A stretch of DNA of 64,000 bases from an uncultured bacterium (GTDB lineage: Bacteria > CSSED10-310 > CALFER01): the NCBI GenBank assembly GCA_937951895.1, contig CALFER010000076.1, positions 44,005-108,004 on the forward strand, written 5' to 3'. The notes below the pieces were generated by a model. The model saw only the letters and a list, made by a program, of their open reading frames with translations. It ran no database searches and was not told the origin of the DNA. Position 1 is the first letter of the stretch; every line of letters begins with the position of its first letter. The translations under genes were made by a program, and so were the position numbers. Positions 36,134 to 45,124 of the stretch are shown here, one piece after another.

Positions 36134-36162
36134 AGTATATGGAAAGGATTTTCTTGATGCAA
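36134..36162 (-). promoter_or_regulatory. Promoter of the two-lobed exported protein gene
   Basis: Minus strand: -35 TTGCAT, 17-base spacer, -10 TATACT; expected start about 36127, leader of about 30 bases. An overlapping TTGACT lies just upstream of the -35. Confidence 0.65.
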
Positions 36163-36242
36163 GTCAAGTTTGATGGTGGCAACTATTCTCTTTTGTGTTC
36201 AGGTCCGGTATCACCGAGTTTGGAACTCGCTTGAGATACCAA

Positions 36243-36347
36243 TCAACTTAAAAACCCAGGTTCGATGTCCTGAGAAATCAGCAGATCAATGTCCCTGAGA
36301 TTCTTCAGTTTCTCGGAAATGCAAACGAAATCGCGATGCCGGATGCA
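36243..36347 (-). pseudogene. Decayed partial duplicate of the RNA helicase 3' end
   Basis: About 94 bases (36252-36345) match the last part of the helicase gene (36399-36492) at roughly 80 of 94 positions by eye, in the same orientation and 147 bases apart. The copy still spells ASGIAISF, then after a one-base loss SEKLKNLRDIDLLISQDIEPGF, against GIAIAFCSSEERKNLRDIDLLI in the live gene. It cannot be expressed on its own. It looks like a tandem duplication followed by drift. Confidence 0.75.
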
Positions 36348-36394
36348 CATTGGGGGCGAATCAGCAAAATGGCGTAATCGGTGGATGCAGCGAA

Positions 36395-37522
36395 TCAGAA
36401 ACCCTGGTTCGATGTTCTGTGAATCAGCAGATCGATATCCCTGAGATTCTTTCGCTCCTCGGAACTGCAAAACGCAATCGCGATGCCGGAAGCGCCCGCC
36501 CGTGCGGTGCGTCCGATCCGGTGAATGTAGGTCTCGGGCTCCTCGGGAATGTCGAAATTGATGACATGGGTGATCCCCTCGACATCGATGCCTCGCGATG
36601 CGATGTCGGTGGCCACGAGCACCCGGATGCGTCCGTTCTTGAATTCCGAGAGTGCCTTGACGCGGGCCACCTGCGATTTGTTCCCGTGAATCGGCGCACA
36701 CGGGATCCCCTCTTCGTTCAACCGTTTGGCAATGCGATTCGCGCCGTGTTTCGTCCGGGTGAACACGAGCACTCGAGCCATGTTCCGGTTTTTCAGCAGC
36801 GATAGCAGAAGCGCGGGTTTCTCGGCTTTCTCTGTGTAGATCACCTTCTGAGTGATCGCATCGATGGTGGGATGCTCGGGGTCGATCGTGATGTGGACCG
36901 GATCCTTCACCATGCTCTGGGAGAGTTGCACGATGGCGGGAGGCAGTGTCGCTGAAAAGAAGAGAGTCTGGCGCTTTTGCGGGAGTTTCACGAGTATCCT
37001 GCGGATATCCGGAATGAAACCCATGTCCAGCATCCGGTCCGCTTCGTCCAGCACGAAGATCTCGATCGAGTCCAGGATCACGATGCCCTGATTCATCAGG
37101 TCGAGCAGTCTTCCCGGGGTAGCGACGATGATGTCGACGCCCCGTTTCAATGCCTGAACCTGGCTTTGCTGCCGGACACCACCGAAGATGACCGCGTGGG
37201 TGATCCGGCTGAACTGGCCGTAATCCCGGATGCTCTCGTCGATCTGCGCCGCGAGTTCCCGTGTCGGTGCCAGAATCAGGACGCGCGGACGACCGGGAAC
37301 AGGTGATCGTGCTGTTTTAAGAAGGTGTTCCAGAATCGGCAGGGTAAAGGCGGCGGTCTTTCCGGTTCCGGTCTGCGCGCAGCCCAGGAGATCCCGACCG
37401 TTCAGCAGATGAGGAATGGCCTGTTCCTGGATGGGAGTCGGCTGTGTATATCCTGCCGCAACGACGGCACGCTGAATGATGGGGGATAGATGTGAAAAAA
37501 CATTGGAAATGGTAACTGTCAC
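36395..37522 (-). CDS. DEAD-box RNA helicase, RhlE-like, with altered C-terminus
   Basis: About 375 residues from the GTG at 37522, which has GGAG seven bases upstream; the frame is open for 41 more codons but without family-like sequence. All helicase motifs are present: AQTGTGKT, PTRELAAQ, TPGRL, DEAD, SAT, HGNKSQ, ATDIASRGID and HRIGRTARAG. It should unwind RNA duplexes in the cytoplasm. The protein ends DLLIHRTSNQGF, just where RhlE proteins continue with a conserved helix. Restoring one T near 36428 would let the frame run on as SQNIEPGF, so the gene may have lost its original tail by frameshift next to the duplication at 36252. Confidence 0.9.
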   Translation of the reverse strand: MTVTISNVFSHLSPIIQRAVVAAGYTQPTPIQEQAIPHLLNGRDLLGCAQTGTGKTAAFTLPILEHLLKTARSPVPGRPRVLILAPTRELAAQIDESIRDYGQFSRITHAVIFGGVRQQSQVQALKRGVDIIVATPGRLLDLMNQGIVILDSIEIFVLDEADRMLDMGFIPDIRRILVKLPQKRQTLFFSATLPPAIVQLSQSMVKDPVHITIDPEHPTIDAITQKVIYTEKAEKPALLLSLLKNRNMARVLVFTRTKHGANRIAKRLNEEGIPCAPIHGNKSQVARVKALSEFKNGRIRVLVATDIASRGIDVEGITHVINFDIPEEPETYIHRIGRTARAGASGIAIAFCSSEERKNLRDIDLLIHRTSNQGF

Positions 37523-37698
37523 TGAATTCTCCAGTCGGACGTATTTTGATTTGCTCTGCCCGCCGTCCGAAAGGAGAGAACAGGTGCGTCGAAAAGGAAA
37601 CCTGCAACCGTCACTCGTCACGGGCTCGAGACACAACAAAGCCAACTATATCGATCGTCTGGGGGCTTGTCAAATCGGCCGGGGAGCAGGCGATCACT

Positions 37699-38775
37699 TC
37701 AGCGCCGGCCCCAATGGAGAGGAGCGGAGACATTGACGGCAAGAACCCTCATGGTATCGGCAGATGCCGGGATCCAAAGCAACCGTCCGTCGCCTGCTGC
37801 ATCCGCCTCGATCACGGCCGCCCCACTGCCATCCCCGGCCCACAGAGCACTCTGAATCTTCCATCGCTCCGGACGGATCTCCTCTCGCCCATACCCGTCC
37901 GGCCGGATTCGACTCATGATAAATGAATCCGGCGCCATCGCCGGTGAGTGACTCTGCCCGACGAACACCCGGATCCCATCCCGGGGATGCACAGATGGTC
38001 CGAGATAGAAAAAGGACGATCGCGCCGGAACATCCTCACCGATGCAACTCAGGCGCATCCCGGCCACGTCGAGTCGCATCAGGGCGCACGCGCCTCCCTG
38101 AGATGCCGTTGCCACGACTGCTTCGTTCCCATCCGGGTTCCAGGCCAGCGTGAAATCAGCCCCCGTTGTCAGTTCCACGAGCGCTTCTTCCCGCTTCTTC
38201 AGTGACAGACTCATTCCATACCGGCTCGCGGCGGGATAGCGATACGTCGACACCGCGATGTAATTCGAATCGGGAGACCACGATAAAATGCCATCGATGA
38301 CGAGGCTGTTTTTCGATGATTCCGATATCGGATCGTTGGCATGAACGGTCGACACGAGCGAAGTCGCCACGTCGATCATCTGAAGGCCGTTTCGAATGAA
38401 TGCGATTCGTGTCCCATCCGGAGACCATCTCGGGGAGGCGATCCGCTGCCCGATCGATGCCCGGTCGTTCAGGCGAGCCACTTCATCAACCGGTTTCGAC
38501 AGCATCGGACCGGCCAGGATGTCCCTGACATTTTTTCCCTTGGCGTCTGAAACGAACAGCGTGTTGCCGGAAACAAAAACGAGAGACGAATCGCCCGGCG
38601 ACACATCGAATCCATCGACCGGCGATACGCACCGAGTCACCGGGTATGCGTCGATCCCGCCTGGTTCGATGCGGAATATCTGGCCTTCTTTTATGAAATA
38701 CAGTGAAGCGGGCAGCGGTGTCGCAGCGATCGTCGCCACGTTTCCGATCAGCAGCATGAAAAACCAGGGATTCAT
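37699..38775 (-). CDS. Exported TolB-like beta-propeller protein
   Basis: 358 residues. Short signal peptide (about 1-18). WD40-like/PD40 blades of TolB type follow, for example FDVSPGDSSLVFVSG, SPRWSPDGTRIAFIR, LSWSPDSNYIAVSTY and LAWNPDGNEAVVAT. Each ends a strand and starts the next with the SPDG turn. It has no protease or Pal-binding part, so it is a stand-alone propeller, probably periplasmic and binding a protein or glycan. The ATG follows GGAGGTAACAGG, and a good promoter lies upstream at 38806-38833. Confidence 0.72.
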   Translation of the reverse strand: MNPWFFMLLIGNVATIAATPLPASLYFIKEGQIFRIEPGGIDAYPVTRCVSPVDGFDVSPGDSSLVFVSGNTLFVSDAKGKNVRDILAGPMLSKPVDEVARLNDRASIGQRIASPRWSPDGTRIAFIRNGLQMIDVATSLVSTVHANDPISESSKNSLVIDGILSWSPDSNYIAVSTYRYPAASRYGMSLSLKKREEALVELTTGADFTLAWNPDGNEAVVATASQGGACALMRLDVAGMRLSCIGEDVPARSSFFYLGPSVHPRDGIRVFVGQSHSPAMAPDSFIMSRIRPDGYGREEIRPERWKIQSALWAGDGSGAAVIEADAAGDGRLLWIPASADTMRVLAVNVSAPLHWGRR

Positions 38776-38805
38776 CCTGTTACCTCCGGAAGTCTCATCG
38801 TGCGA

Positions 38806-38833
38806 ATCTTAGCGGGCACCTCACCGGTGTCAA
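38806..38833 (-). promoter_or_regulatory. Promoter of the TolB-like gene
   Basis: Minus strand: perfect -35 TTGACA, 16-base spacer, -10 TAAGAT; expected start about 38799, leader of about 24 bases. Confidence 0.6.
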
Positions 38834-38913
38834 TGGGTTTTTGTGAATGTACTAAAACTGGATCCTTAATAACTGAAGACATCTCATCCTGAGCCTGACT
38901 CGGTGCATCCTTC

Positions 38914-39462
38914 ATGATTTCATCCAGGAGCTGACCGCGGACACCCGGATCAAATGCCTGATCATTGATGATTCGATCTATTCCCGCAATCGAAGTAAGA
39001 AAGTCGAGCTTCTCGCCTGTGTCTATGACCATTCGATCGGACGGATGATGAAAGGCTTTAGGATGTTGACGCTCGCATGGACGGATGAATACTAAACATT
39101 CTAAACGCTCATCGGGATATCGTCGTCTGATGGACGCCATGCAGGAAGCCCCTGTTGTGCTGGTGTCGATCAATCCCGACATGCCGGATGAAGAGATTGT
39201 CCGAATCGATGGCTATCGGTGGGAAATCGAGGTGTTATTCAAGATGTGCAAGCAGCATCTGCGATTGAGCAAAGAGACCCAGTCGAGGGATTACGACGCG
39301 CTGCAGCGCATCTTGTCGATTCTCGTTGCCAAGTTACAGGCGTTTTCGGTGTTTTCGCGCGAATTACTGGATACGAATGCGCCGAAATTCTTTATCCTCA
39401 ACTGTTTATACAGGAGTGCGAACTTTTCGTATTTGACTTTAAGGAAACCAATGTTGTATTAA
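38914..39462 (+). pseudogene. IS4-type transposase relic
   Basis: Two pieces of one transposase in different frames. From 38914 the plus strand reads HDFIQELTADTRIKCLIIDDS and on to SKKVELLACVYDHS and GFRMLTLAWTDEY, then stops near 39093. This is the catalytic-Asp region of IS4-type DDE transposases. From 39085, in another frame, it continues with the C-terminal part (YRWEIEVLFKMCKQHLRL, the conserved Glu region, and TQSRDYDALQRILSILVAK) to 39462. The middle (the LLSS region) and the N-terminus are missing, so it is inactive. No terminal inverted repeats were found. It sits between the TolB-like gene and the beta-helix gene at 39507, where base composition shifts. Confidence 0.8.
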
Positions 39463-39506
39463 AAGTTGAGTAGTTGTTAGAACAAAGGTATGAGGAGGAT
39501 GGTATA

Positions 39507-42158
39507 ATGGAAAGCAACAGATCGATTTTATTATGTGTTGGTATCGTTGTGACCATTCTGGGTTCGTTGCCTGCCATAGCCGCAACACTGCGCGTGCCGG
39601 CGGAATATGCTTCCATTCAGCTCGCCATCGAGTCGGCGCTGGATAATGACACGATCCTTGTATCGGATGGGGTTTATAGTGGCGGCATGAACAAGAATTT
39701 GGTTTTTCACAACAAGTCATTATTACTGGCGTCTGAAAACGGCCCCGATAATTGTGTCATTGACTGCCAACACAACGGTCGTGGCATTTATCGCAACAAT
39801 GAACCCGGCTCCGTCACGATCCGCGGATTGACGATCCAAAATGGCAATGCTGACACGAGCGACGGGGGTGGAGTTTACAGTGTGGAGTCGAGGACGGATC
39901 TTATAAATTGCAGAATCAGTGGCTGTAGTGCTGCAAATGGTGCAGGAGCCTGTATTGTTAATTTCGACAATGAGATACAGATTCAGATCCAAGAATGCGA
40001 ATTCGAGGATAACACGGCGTCGAATGCGGGCGGTGGGTTGTTTGTGAATGGAGGTTTTTTAACATTGACAGGTTGTTCGGTTATTGGGAATCATACGAAC
40101 CCTGACGCTTTATACGGACAGCGATACGGAGGAGCTTATGTTTCGTCGAGCTATATTGATTCCTGTGTATTTTCATCCAATGAAGGATTTGGCCTTAGCA
40201 TCTATCGACCTGGTTTCGGATCAACTGTAACAAGATGCCACTTCATTGGGAACCAGCAAGATATCGCTATAGATGACAAGCTCCATACCGGCGGACCTGG
40301 TGGTGGATATTGGACATTCTATGGGCCTATTACGATTGGAGGTTCTAGTGGATATGGGAATACATTCCACGGTAGTAAACAACAGGCTATAAACACAATT
40401 ATCCATGCATCACAGGATACAGATCCTGCCATACAGGTGACATATAACATATTTAGCGATTATGAAAATAGTCCATATCTAACAAATTCAACACGATTCA
40501 ATCTTGCCTATTCTCAATACGATGGGGTTCCTATTATTCAGGATGTTTATGTTTCTCCATTCGGAGATGACAGCAATCCCGGAATATCACCGGATCTTCC
40601 ATTCAGGACAATCAACCATGCATGCCACCGCATCAAGGCGACCGATTCCCTTCCCCTGACCGTACATCTGGCGCCGGGACAGTATGCTGTATCCTCCTTA
40701 GATGAATGGACGGATGGGTTGATCCTCGACAATGTCTCGATTGTCGGCGCGGGTGCGGACCAAACCGTTCTGGATGGTGAATATCTCAACACGACGTTTT
40801 CAGCTCAATGCAGAAATGCTGTGATTTCCGGTATAAAATTCATACGTAGCAGCAGTAGCGGAGTGTACTGCACAGGCAACTCGGCTCGGGTGCAGGATTG
40901 CGTCATTTCGGATAATCGTCAAGGTGGTATCGGGATGAATTTGTCGGACGTATCGGTCGTCAGACGTTGCATCATCGAGGACAATGGTTCCGATAATCCT
41001 GATTTTGTGATGGCGGGACTGACGACTATATCGAGCGGTAATCAACCCTATATGCAGTTTGTGGAGAATTGCATCATCCGTAATAACTCGGGGCCCACTG
41101 TTGGAGGACTGTTTGTGGGAGGGTGGGCTGAGATCTGGAATTGCACCATCTCCGGAAATGTCAGTGCATCGGCAGGAGGTGGCATTCGCGGGCAATCCAC
41201 GGAGGTTCGTGTTCTGAACTGCATTCTGGAAGGCAATCATGCCCCTGAAGGTGGTGCAGTATACGTAGAGGGTTTCGACTCCAGCGCAGAATTGGTAAAT
41301 TGTACCTTTGTAAATAATTCGGCGGATACGGGTGCGTCTGTCGGCGTCGTACGAAACAGTTCTATCGAAAATTGCATCATGCGGGATAACTTTTCTCCAT
41401 CCGGTGTTCAGATTCAAGTGGAAGTAGATAATGGATATGCTCCTGAACAGATGACTCGTATCACATCGTCGGATATTGAGAACGGACTTGCTTCTGTCTA
41501 TGTTGAACCGGAGGCTGTCGCTTCATTTAACTGGGATTCATCGAACTTTGATGAAGACCCGCTCTTTGTCGCGGGACCCGAGGGAAATTTCTACTTGAGT
41601 CATACTGCCGCCGGCCAGGCTCAGGACAGTCCCTGTGTTGACAGGGGACAATGGCCTGCGTCGGATTACTGCACAAGCGGATCGCCAAGAATCTGTCTGA
41701 ATTCCATGAGCACAAGGACAGATGAAATCGCAGATTCGGACATGGTGGATGTCGGGTATCACTATTCAACCGCTGAGCATCCCGCACCGGGAACATGGAT
41801 GGATCTTCGTTTTCTGATGCCAACTACCTATTTTGTTTCCGGCGACGTATTCAGGCTGGATCTTTCAGCTGAATCCCAACTCAATAGCGCTCTTGACGCA
41901 CATTTGTTCATCGTTCTGGAAATCAGCGGTCAACTCTGGTTTTACCCTTCCTGGACGCTCTGTGAAGGTCCGGAATACCAATTCGATTATCGGACGATTC
42001 AGATCCGAAAAGAAACCTTGAGCATCATTTCGCAGTTTCAATGGCCGGAAATTTCCTATTCTCTTGATGACATCCGGTTCATGGCCTTGTGCACGAACTT
42101 GGAAATGTCAGAGGTAACCAGTAATCTGGCTGAAATTGTCTGGGGATTCGGCAACTGA
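39507..42158 (+). CDS. Exported double beta-helix protein with shared C-terminal domain
   Basis: About 883 residues from the ATG at 39507, behind GAGGAGG. Signal peptide at about 1-27 (cleavage near AIAATLRV). First beta-helix about 28-330 (QLAIESALDNDTILVSDGVY cap). The second, about 345-700, starts with a DUF1565-like PFGDDSNPGISPDLPFRTI. The cap module is FYLSHTAAGQAQDSPCVDRG ... TRTDEIADS ... VDVGYHY. Residues about 766-883 are a divergent copy of the shared domain (VSGDVFRLDLS, FIVLEISGQLWFYPSW, FQWPEI, WGFGN). The first two thirds use more A/T-ending codons than most of the window, and the gene abuts a transposase relic, so lateral arrival is possible. Confidence 0.75.
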   Translation: MESNRSILLCVGIVVTILGSLPAIAATLRVPAEYASIQLAIESALDNDTILVSDGVYSGGMNKNLVFHNKSLLLASENGPDNCVIDCQHNGRGIYRNNEPGSVTIRGLTIQNGNADTSDGGGVYSVESRTDLINCRISGCSAANGAGACIVNFDNEIQIQIQECEFEDNTASNAGGGLFVNGGFLTLTGCSVIGNHTNPDALYGQRYGGAYVSSSYIDSCVFSSNEGFGLSIYRPGFGSTVTRCHFIGNQQDIAIDDKLHTGGPGGGYWTFYGPITIGGSSGYGNTFHGSKQQAINTIIHASQDTDPAIQVTYNIFSDYENSPYLTNSTRFNLAYSQYDGVPIIQDVYVSPFGDDSNPGISPDLPFRTINHACHRIKATDSLPLTVHLAPGQYAVSSLDEWTDGLILDNVSIVGAGADQTVLDGEYLNTTFSAQCRNAVISGIKFIRSSSSGVYCTGNSARVQDCVISDNRQGGIGMNLSDVSVVRRCIIEDNGSDNPDFVMAGLTTISSGNQPYMQFVENCIIRNNSGPTVGGLFVGGWAEIWNCTISGNVSASAGGGIRGQSTEVRVLNCILEGNHAPEGGAVYVEGFDSSAELVNCTFVNNSADTGASVGVVRNSSIENCIMRDNFSPSGVQIQVEVDNGYAPEQMTRITSSDIENGLASVYVEPEAVASFNWDSSNFDEDPLFVAGPEGNFYLSHTAAGQAQDSPCVDRGQWPASDYCTSGSPRICLNSMSTRTDEIADSDMVDVGYHYSTAEHPAPGTWMDLRFLMPTTYFVSGDVFRLDLSAESQLNSALDAHLFIVLEISGQLWFYPSWTLCEGPEYQFDYRTIQIRKETLSIISQFQWPEISYSLDDIRFMALCTNLEMSEVTSNLAEIVWGFGN

Positions 42159-42364
42159 TACTCAATCGGACTTTTCGCCGGAACGGATTCGCTAAAACCA
42201 GACGGATTGGACTTGCCCCCATCTTTGGATCGCCTTGACAGTCTCTTCTCCGGGCAACACGTCACGGGCAAGCTATGTGATGCGAACACAGGAGAACACT
42301 CGTTTTCCTGTGAGCCTTTTTGGGCACCCGAGATCAAAAGCAGGGCAATCCCCGACGACAAACC

Positions 42365-43654
42365 TCATTCGGAACGAGATCTCCGGAACATCCAGACGCC
42401 GCTCAGAAACCCCACGGAACCGATTCCCCAGAGAACCATCCACGGCACCAGCAGTTCGTTCAGACTGAACTGCCGCCAGATCGATCCCTCCATCGCGATC
42501 ATCGCCCATTTGACCGGACTGATGTCACTCACGGTCTGCATCCACTCCGGCATGATGAAAAGCGGCAGCATGCCCCCGCCGATCATCGACATCATCATCA
42601 GGACCGCCCATCCGATACCGGCCGCCGATCGCTCGGTCCTCCCGAGCACGGACAGCAGCATCATGATCCCGACAAACTCAAAACTGATCGATATTATCGA
42701 AATCCCGAGCAACACAAGTGAATTGGGCCGGATACCGAAGAACAGCATGGCGATTCCGAGTGTTCCCGCGGCGAGGACACATGTCGTGACGAAGCATGCC
42801 AGAGCCTTGCCTCCGAGAATGTGCAGTTGATCGATCGGTGCCGTCCGCAACCGCATGAGCGTGCCCCGGGTGCGTTCGATCACGAGCGACACGCCGAACG
42901 ACGCCGCGCAACCGATGATTCCCCACATGATGCCCTGCGGAAACGAGATTGCATAGCCGCTCTGAGGCCCTCGCTTTTCCAGCGCAACATCCCGGGCGGT
43001 CACGACGAGGGGGTTCATCCCGCCAAATCCGCCGTTCCCGGACCCGGTTCCGTCGACATTCGGAGTGGGCTGATCGAGATATGCGTCCAGTTCGGTCAAA
43101 AAACCCGTGAGGTGTTCCCTGCGCGAATCGTCCATCGTACTGCCGGACTGGATGCCGTCCAGTGAGTCCTGGATGGAACGCCTCATCAGAGAGGGGTCCG
43201 AAAACCGCTTCTGAAACGCGTTCACACCATACTTCATGAGAATCCCCTGGAGCATGCCGGCGGTGCCGCGGCGCGCCGGGTCGATCCCGAGTTCGATTTC
43301 AGGTGGAGCACCCCAGAACATCCGCTCCTGAGCGTCCCCAAACCCCTTTTTGATTTCGATGTACGCGACTTCCTTTCCCAGCCGGACTCGCTCGACCGCC
43401 TCCTCCTTCAGACTGCGCTGCACCGATACTTCATCCGATGCTTCCAGTTGGGCGATGAACGCTTCGGATGCCACCGATTGGTCGTTATCCACAATCATCA
43501 CGTGCAACCCGACCGGTTTCCCCCCGTTGTCCGAAAAAATCGATCCGAAGAAGACCGCAATGATGATCGGAAAAAAGAAGGTGAAGAAAAAGCCGGTTTT
43601 ATCGCGAAGCAGCAGCTTCAGATCTTTATGGGCAATTGCTAGTATGGCGTTCAT
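42365..43654 (-). CDS. ABC-2-type transporter permease
   Basis: About 429 residues from the ATG at 43654, behind GAGGGA. One N-terminal membrane helix (FFFTFFFPIIIAVFFGS), a large extracytoplasmic loop (about 45-230), then five membrane helices, the ABC2_membrane_3 (NatB/YhaP-like) layout. The loop has little obvious structure and a Gly/Asn-rich GTGSGNGGFGGMNP stretch. With the ATPase just upstream (2 bases apart) it should form an exporter for ions, drugs or polymers. The last 206 bases before the convergent beta-helix gene (42159-42364) hold nothing I can name. Confidence 0.85.
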   Translation of the reverse strand: MNAILAIAHKDLKLLLRDKTGFFFTFFFPIIIAVFFGSIFSDNGGKPVGLHVMIVDNDQSVASEAFIAQLEASDEVSVQRSLKEEAVERVRLGKEVAYIEIKKGFGDAQERMFWGAPPEIELGIDPARRGTAGMLQGILMKYGVNAFQKRFSDPSLMRRSIQDSLDGIQSGSTMDDSRREHLTGFLTELDAYLDQPTPNVDGTGSGNGGFGGMNPLVVTARDVALEKRGPQSGYAISFPQGIMWGIIGCAASFGVSLVIERTRGTLMRLRTAPIDQLHILGGKALACFVTTCVLAAGTLGIAMLFFGIRPNSLVLLGISIISISFEFVGIMMLLSVLGRTERSAAGIGWAVLMMMSMIGGGMLPLFIMPEWMQTVSDISPVKWAMIAMEGSIWRQFSLNELLVPWMVLWGIGSVGFLSGVWMFRRSRSE

Positions 43655-43656
43655 CG

Positions 43657-44502
43657 TCAATCCCTCAGATTCCGGCCGGTCAGATTCAGAAAGACATGTT
43701 CCAGATCCGGCGATTCAACTTTGAACTGAAGCAAGGTTCCTCCGGCCTGCAACCCGACCAGTTCGGCCATCGGGTCATCCGTTTCGAGAAAAAACTCACG
43801 GTCGGCGCGCTGCGCATACAAACGGCTTTTCCCGCCATGGGATGCGATCAGATCACTGACCCGCCCGAGTGCGAGCAGGCGGCCCTTGTCCATGATGCCG
43901 ACGCGCGAACTGAGCTTCTCGGCTTCTTCCATGTAATGCGTCGTCAATAGCACGGTCACCCCGTCCCTGCGCAATTCGCCGATCGATTCGAACAGCGCGT
44001 GCCGGGATTGAGGATCGACTCCGGCTGTCGGTTCGTCGAGCAGCACGATGCGGGGGTGATGGATCAGTGCGACGGCGAGATTCAGACGCCGTTTCATACC
44101 GCCGGAATAGGTCTTGATCCGGTCGTTTCGGCGGTCCCACAACCCGATTTTACACAGCAGTTCCGGCACACGGTCCTTCAGCACTCCCGACGGCATTTTC
44201 TGAATTTTGCCGAAAAACCTGAGATTTTCCATGGCTGTCAGCTCATCGTAAAGAGCCAGCGCCTGAGGGGCGATTCCGAGTTGCTCTCGGACCGCAGGAT
44301 CGTGAGGTGAGCCGCCGTCTCCGATCGCGATCCGGCCTTTATCGGGATTCAACAGGCCGACTGTCATGTTGATCGAGGTGGATTTACCGGCACCATTGGG
44401 TCCGAGCAATCCGAAGATCTCCCCCGGTTCGATGCGCAACGATAAATCATCGACCGCAACTGTCTTTCCGAACGATTTCGTCACATTCATCAGAGCAATC
44501 AT
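43657..44502 (-). CDS. ABC-2-type transporter ATP-binding subunit
   Basis: About 281 residues. Walker A is GPNGAGKS, the Q-loop region IAPQALALYDELTA, the signature YSGGMKRRLNLAVAL and Walker B IVLLDEPTAGVDP, with the switch His in LTTHYMEEAE. The order and tail match CcmA/NatA-type subunits. The ATG at 44502 has GGAG eight bases upstream; the ATG at 44517 is an alternative. It pairs with the permease 2 bases downstream. Confidence 0.92.
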   Translation of the reverse strand: MIALMNVTKSFGKTVAVDDLSLRIEPGEIFGLLGPNGAGKSTSINMTVGLLNPDKGRIAIGDGGSPHDPAVREQLGIAPQALALYDELTAMENLRFFGKIQKMPSGVLKDRVPELLCKIGLWDRRNDRIKTYSGGMKRRLNLAVALIHHPRIVLLDEPTAGVDPQSRHALFESIGELRRDGVTVLLTTHYMEEAEKLSSRVGIMDKGRLLALGRVSDLIASHGGKSRLYAQRADREFFLETDDPMAELVGLQAGGTLLQFKVESPDLEHVFLNLTGRNLRD

Positions 44503-44642
44503 GCTGAGAATCTCCATTCGAGAGAAATTACGGGGAGACTATGACAAAGTTCACGTAAACGAAAGGGAGTACGGTTTCAAAGTTGCGCTTGACCGGGCCG
44601 GGGGATATCCTGCCGTTCGTTGACTCTGTCGTGGAGGACACA

Positions 44643-45038
44643 ATGCCGCTTCGATTCAGATTGCCGCGATTACTTCTGATCAGCTTCGGCCTGATCAGTG
44701 TCGGATTCGGGATTGTCGGCGCGTTCATTCCGGTCCTGCCGACCACTCCGTTTCTGTTGCTCGCGGCGGCGTGCTTTGCGCGCAGTTCCGCGCGTTTGCA
44801 TCGATGGTTGCATGAAAACCGGCTTTTCGGGAGATATCTGCGTGACTACCGGGAGGGGCGTGGGCTGCCGCTCGGTCATGTCATCGTGACGCTGACACTC
44901 CTCTGGGGCGGCATCGGATACTCCGCCTTTTCCGTTGTCCCGGCCGATCAACTCTGGCTTCGACTGGTGCTGCTCGCCATCGCCGTCGCGGTGACCGTGC
45001 ATATCCTTCGCGTTTCGCGCCGGAAAAATCCCCGATGA
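44643..45038 (+). CDS. DUF454 (YbaN-like) inner-membrane protein
   Basis: 131 residues, three or four membrane helices. Family signature: GFGIVGAFIPVLPTTPFLLLAAACFARSS, then RLHRWLHENRLFGRYLRDYREGRGLP. The YbaN/DUF454 family is small and of unknown function. The ATG follows GGAGG. It is divergent from the ABC exporter and 86 bases before the acetyltransferase gene, on the same strand. Confidence 0.9.
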   Translation: MPLRFRLPRLLLISFGLISVGFGIVGAFIPVLPTTPFLLLAAACFARSSARLHRWLHENRLFGRYLRDYREGRGLPLGHVIVTLTLLWGGIGYSAFSVVPADQLWLRLVLLAIAVAVTVHILRVSRRKNPR

Positions 45039-45124
45039 AAGCGATCCATGCAACAATTCCATTTCGATATCGTATTCTCCGGATGACCGGATGCATTCCT
45101 TTTGAGTGACACAGGAGGCTGATC

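Noticed and set aside
38772..39182. Minus-strand open frame over the transposase relic
   Set aside because: The plus strand here encodes conserved IS4 transposase residues; the minus frame is only their shadow.
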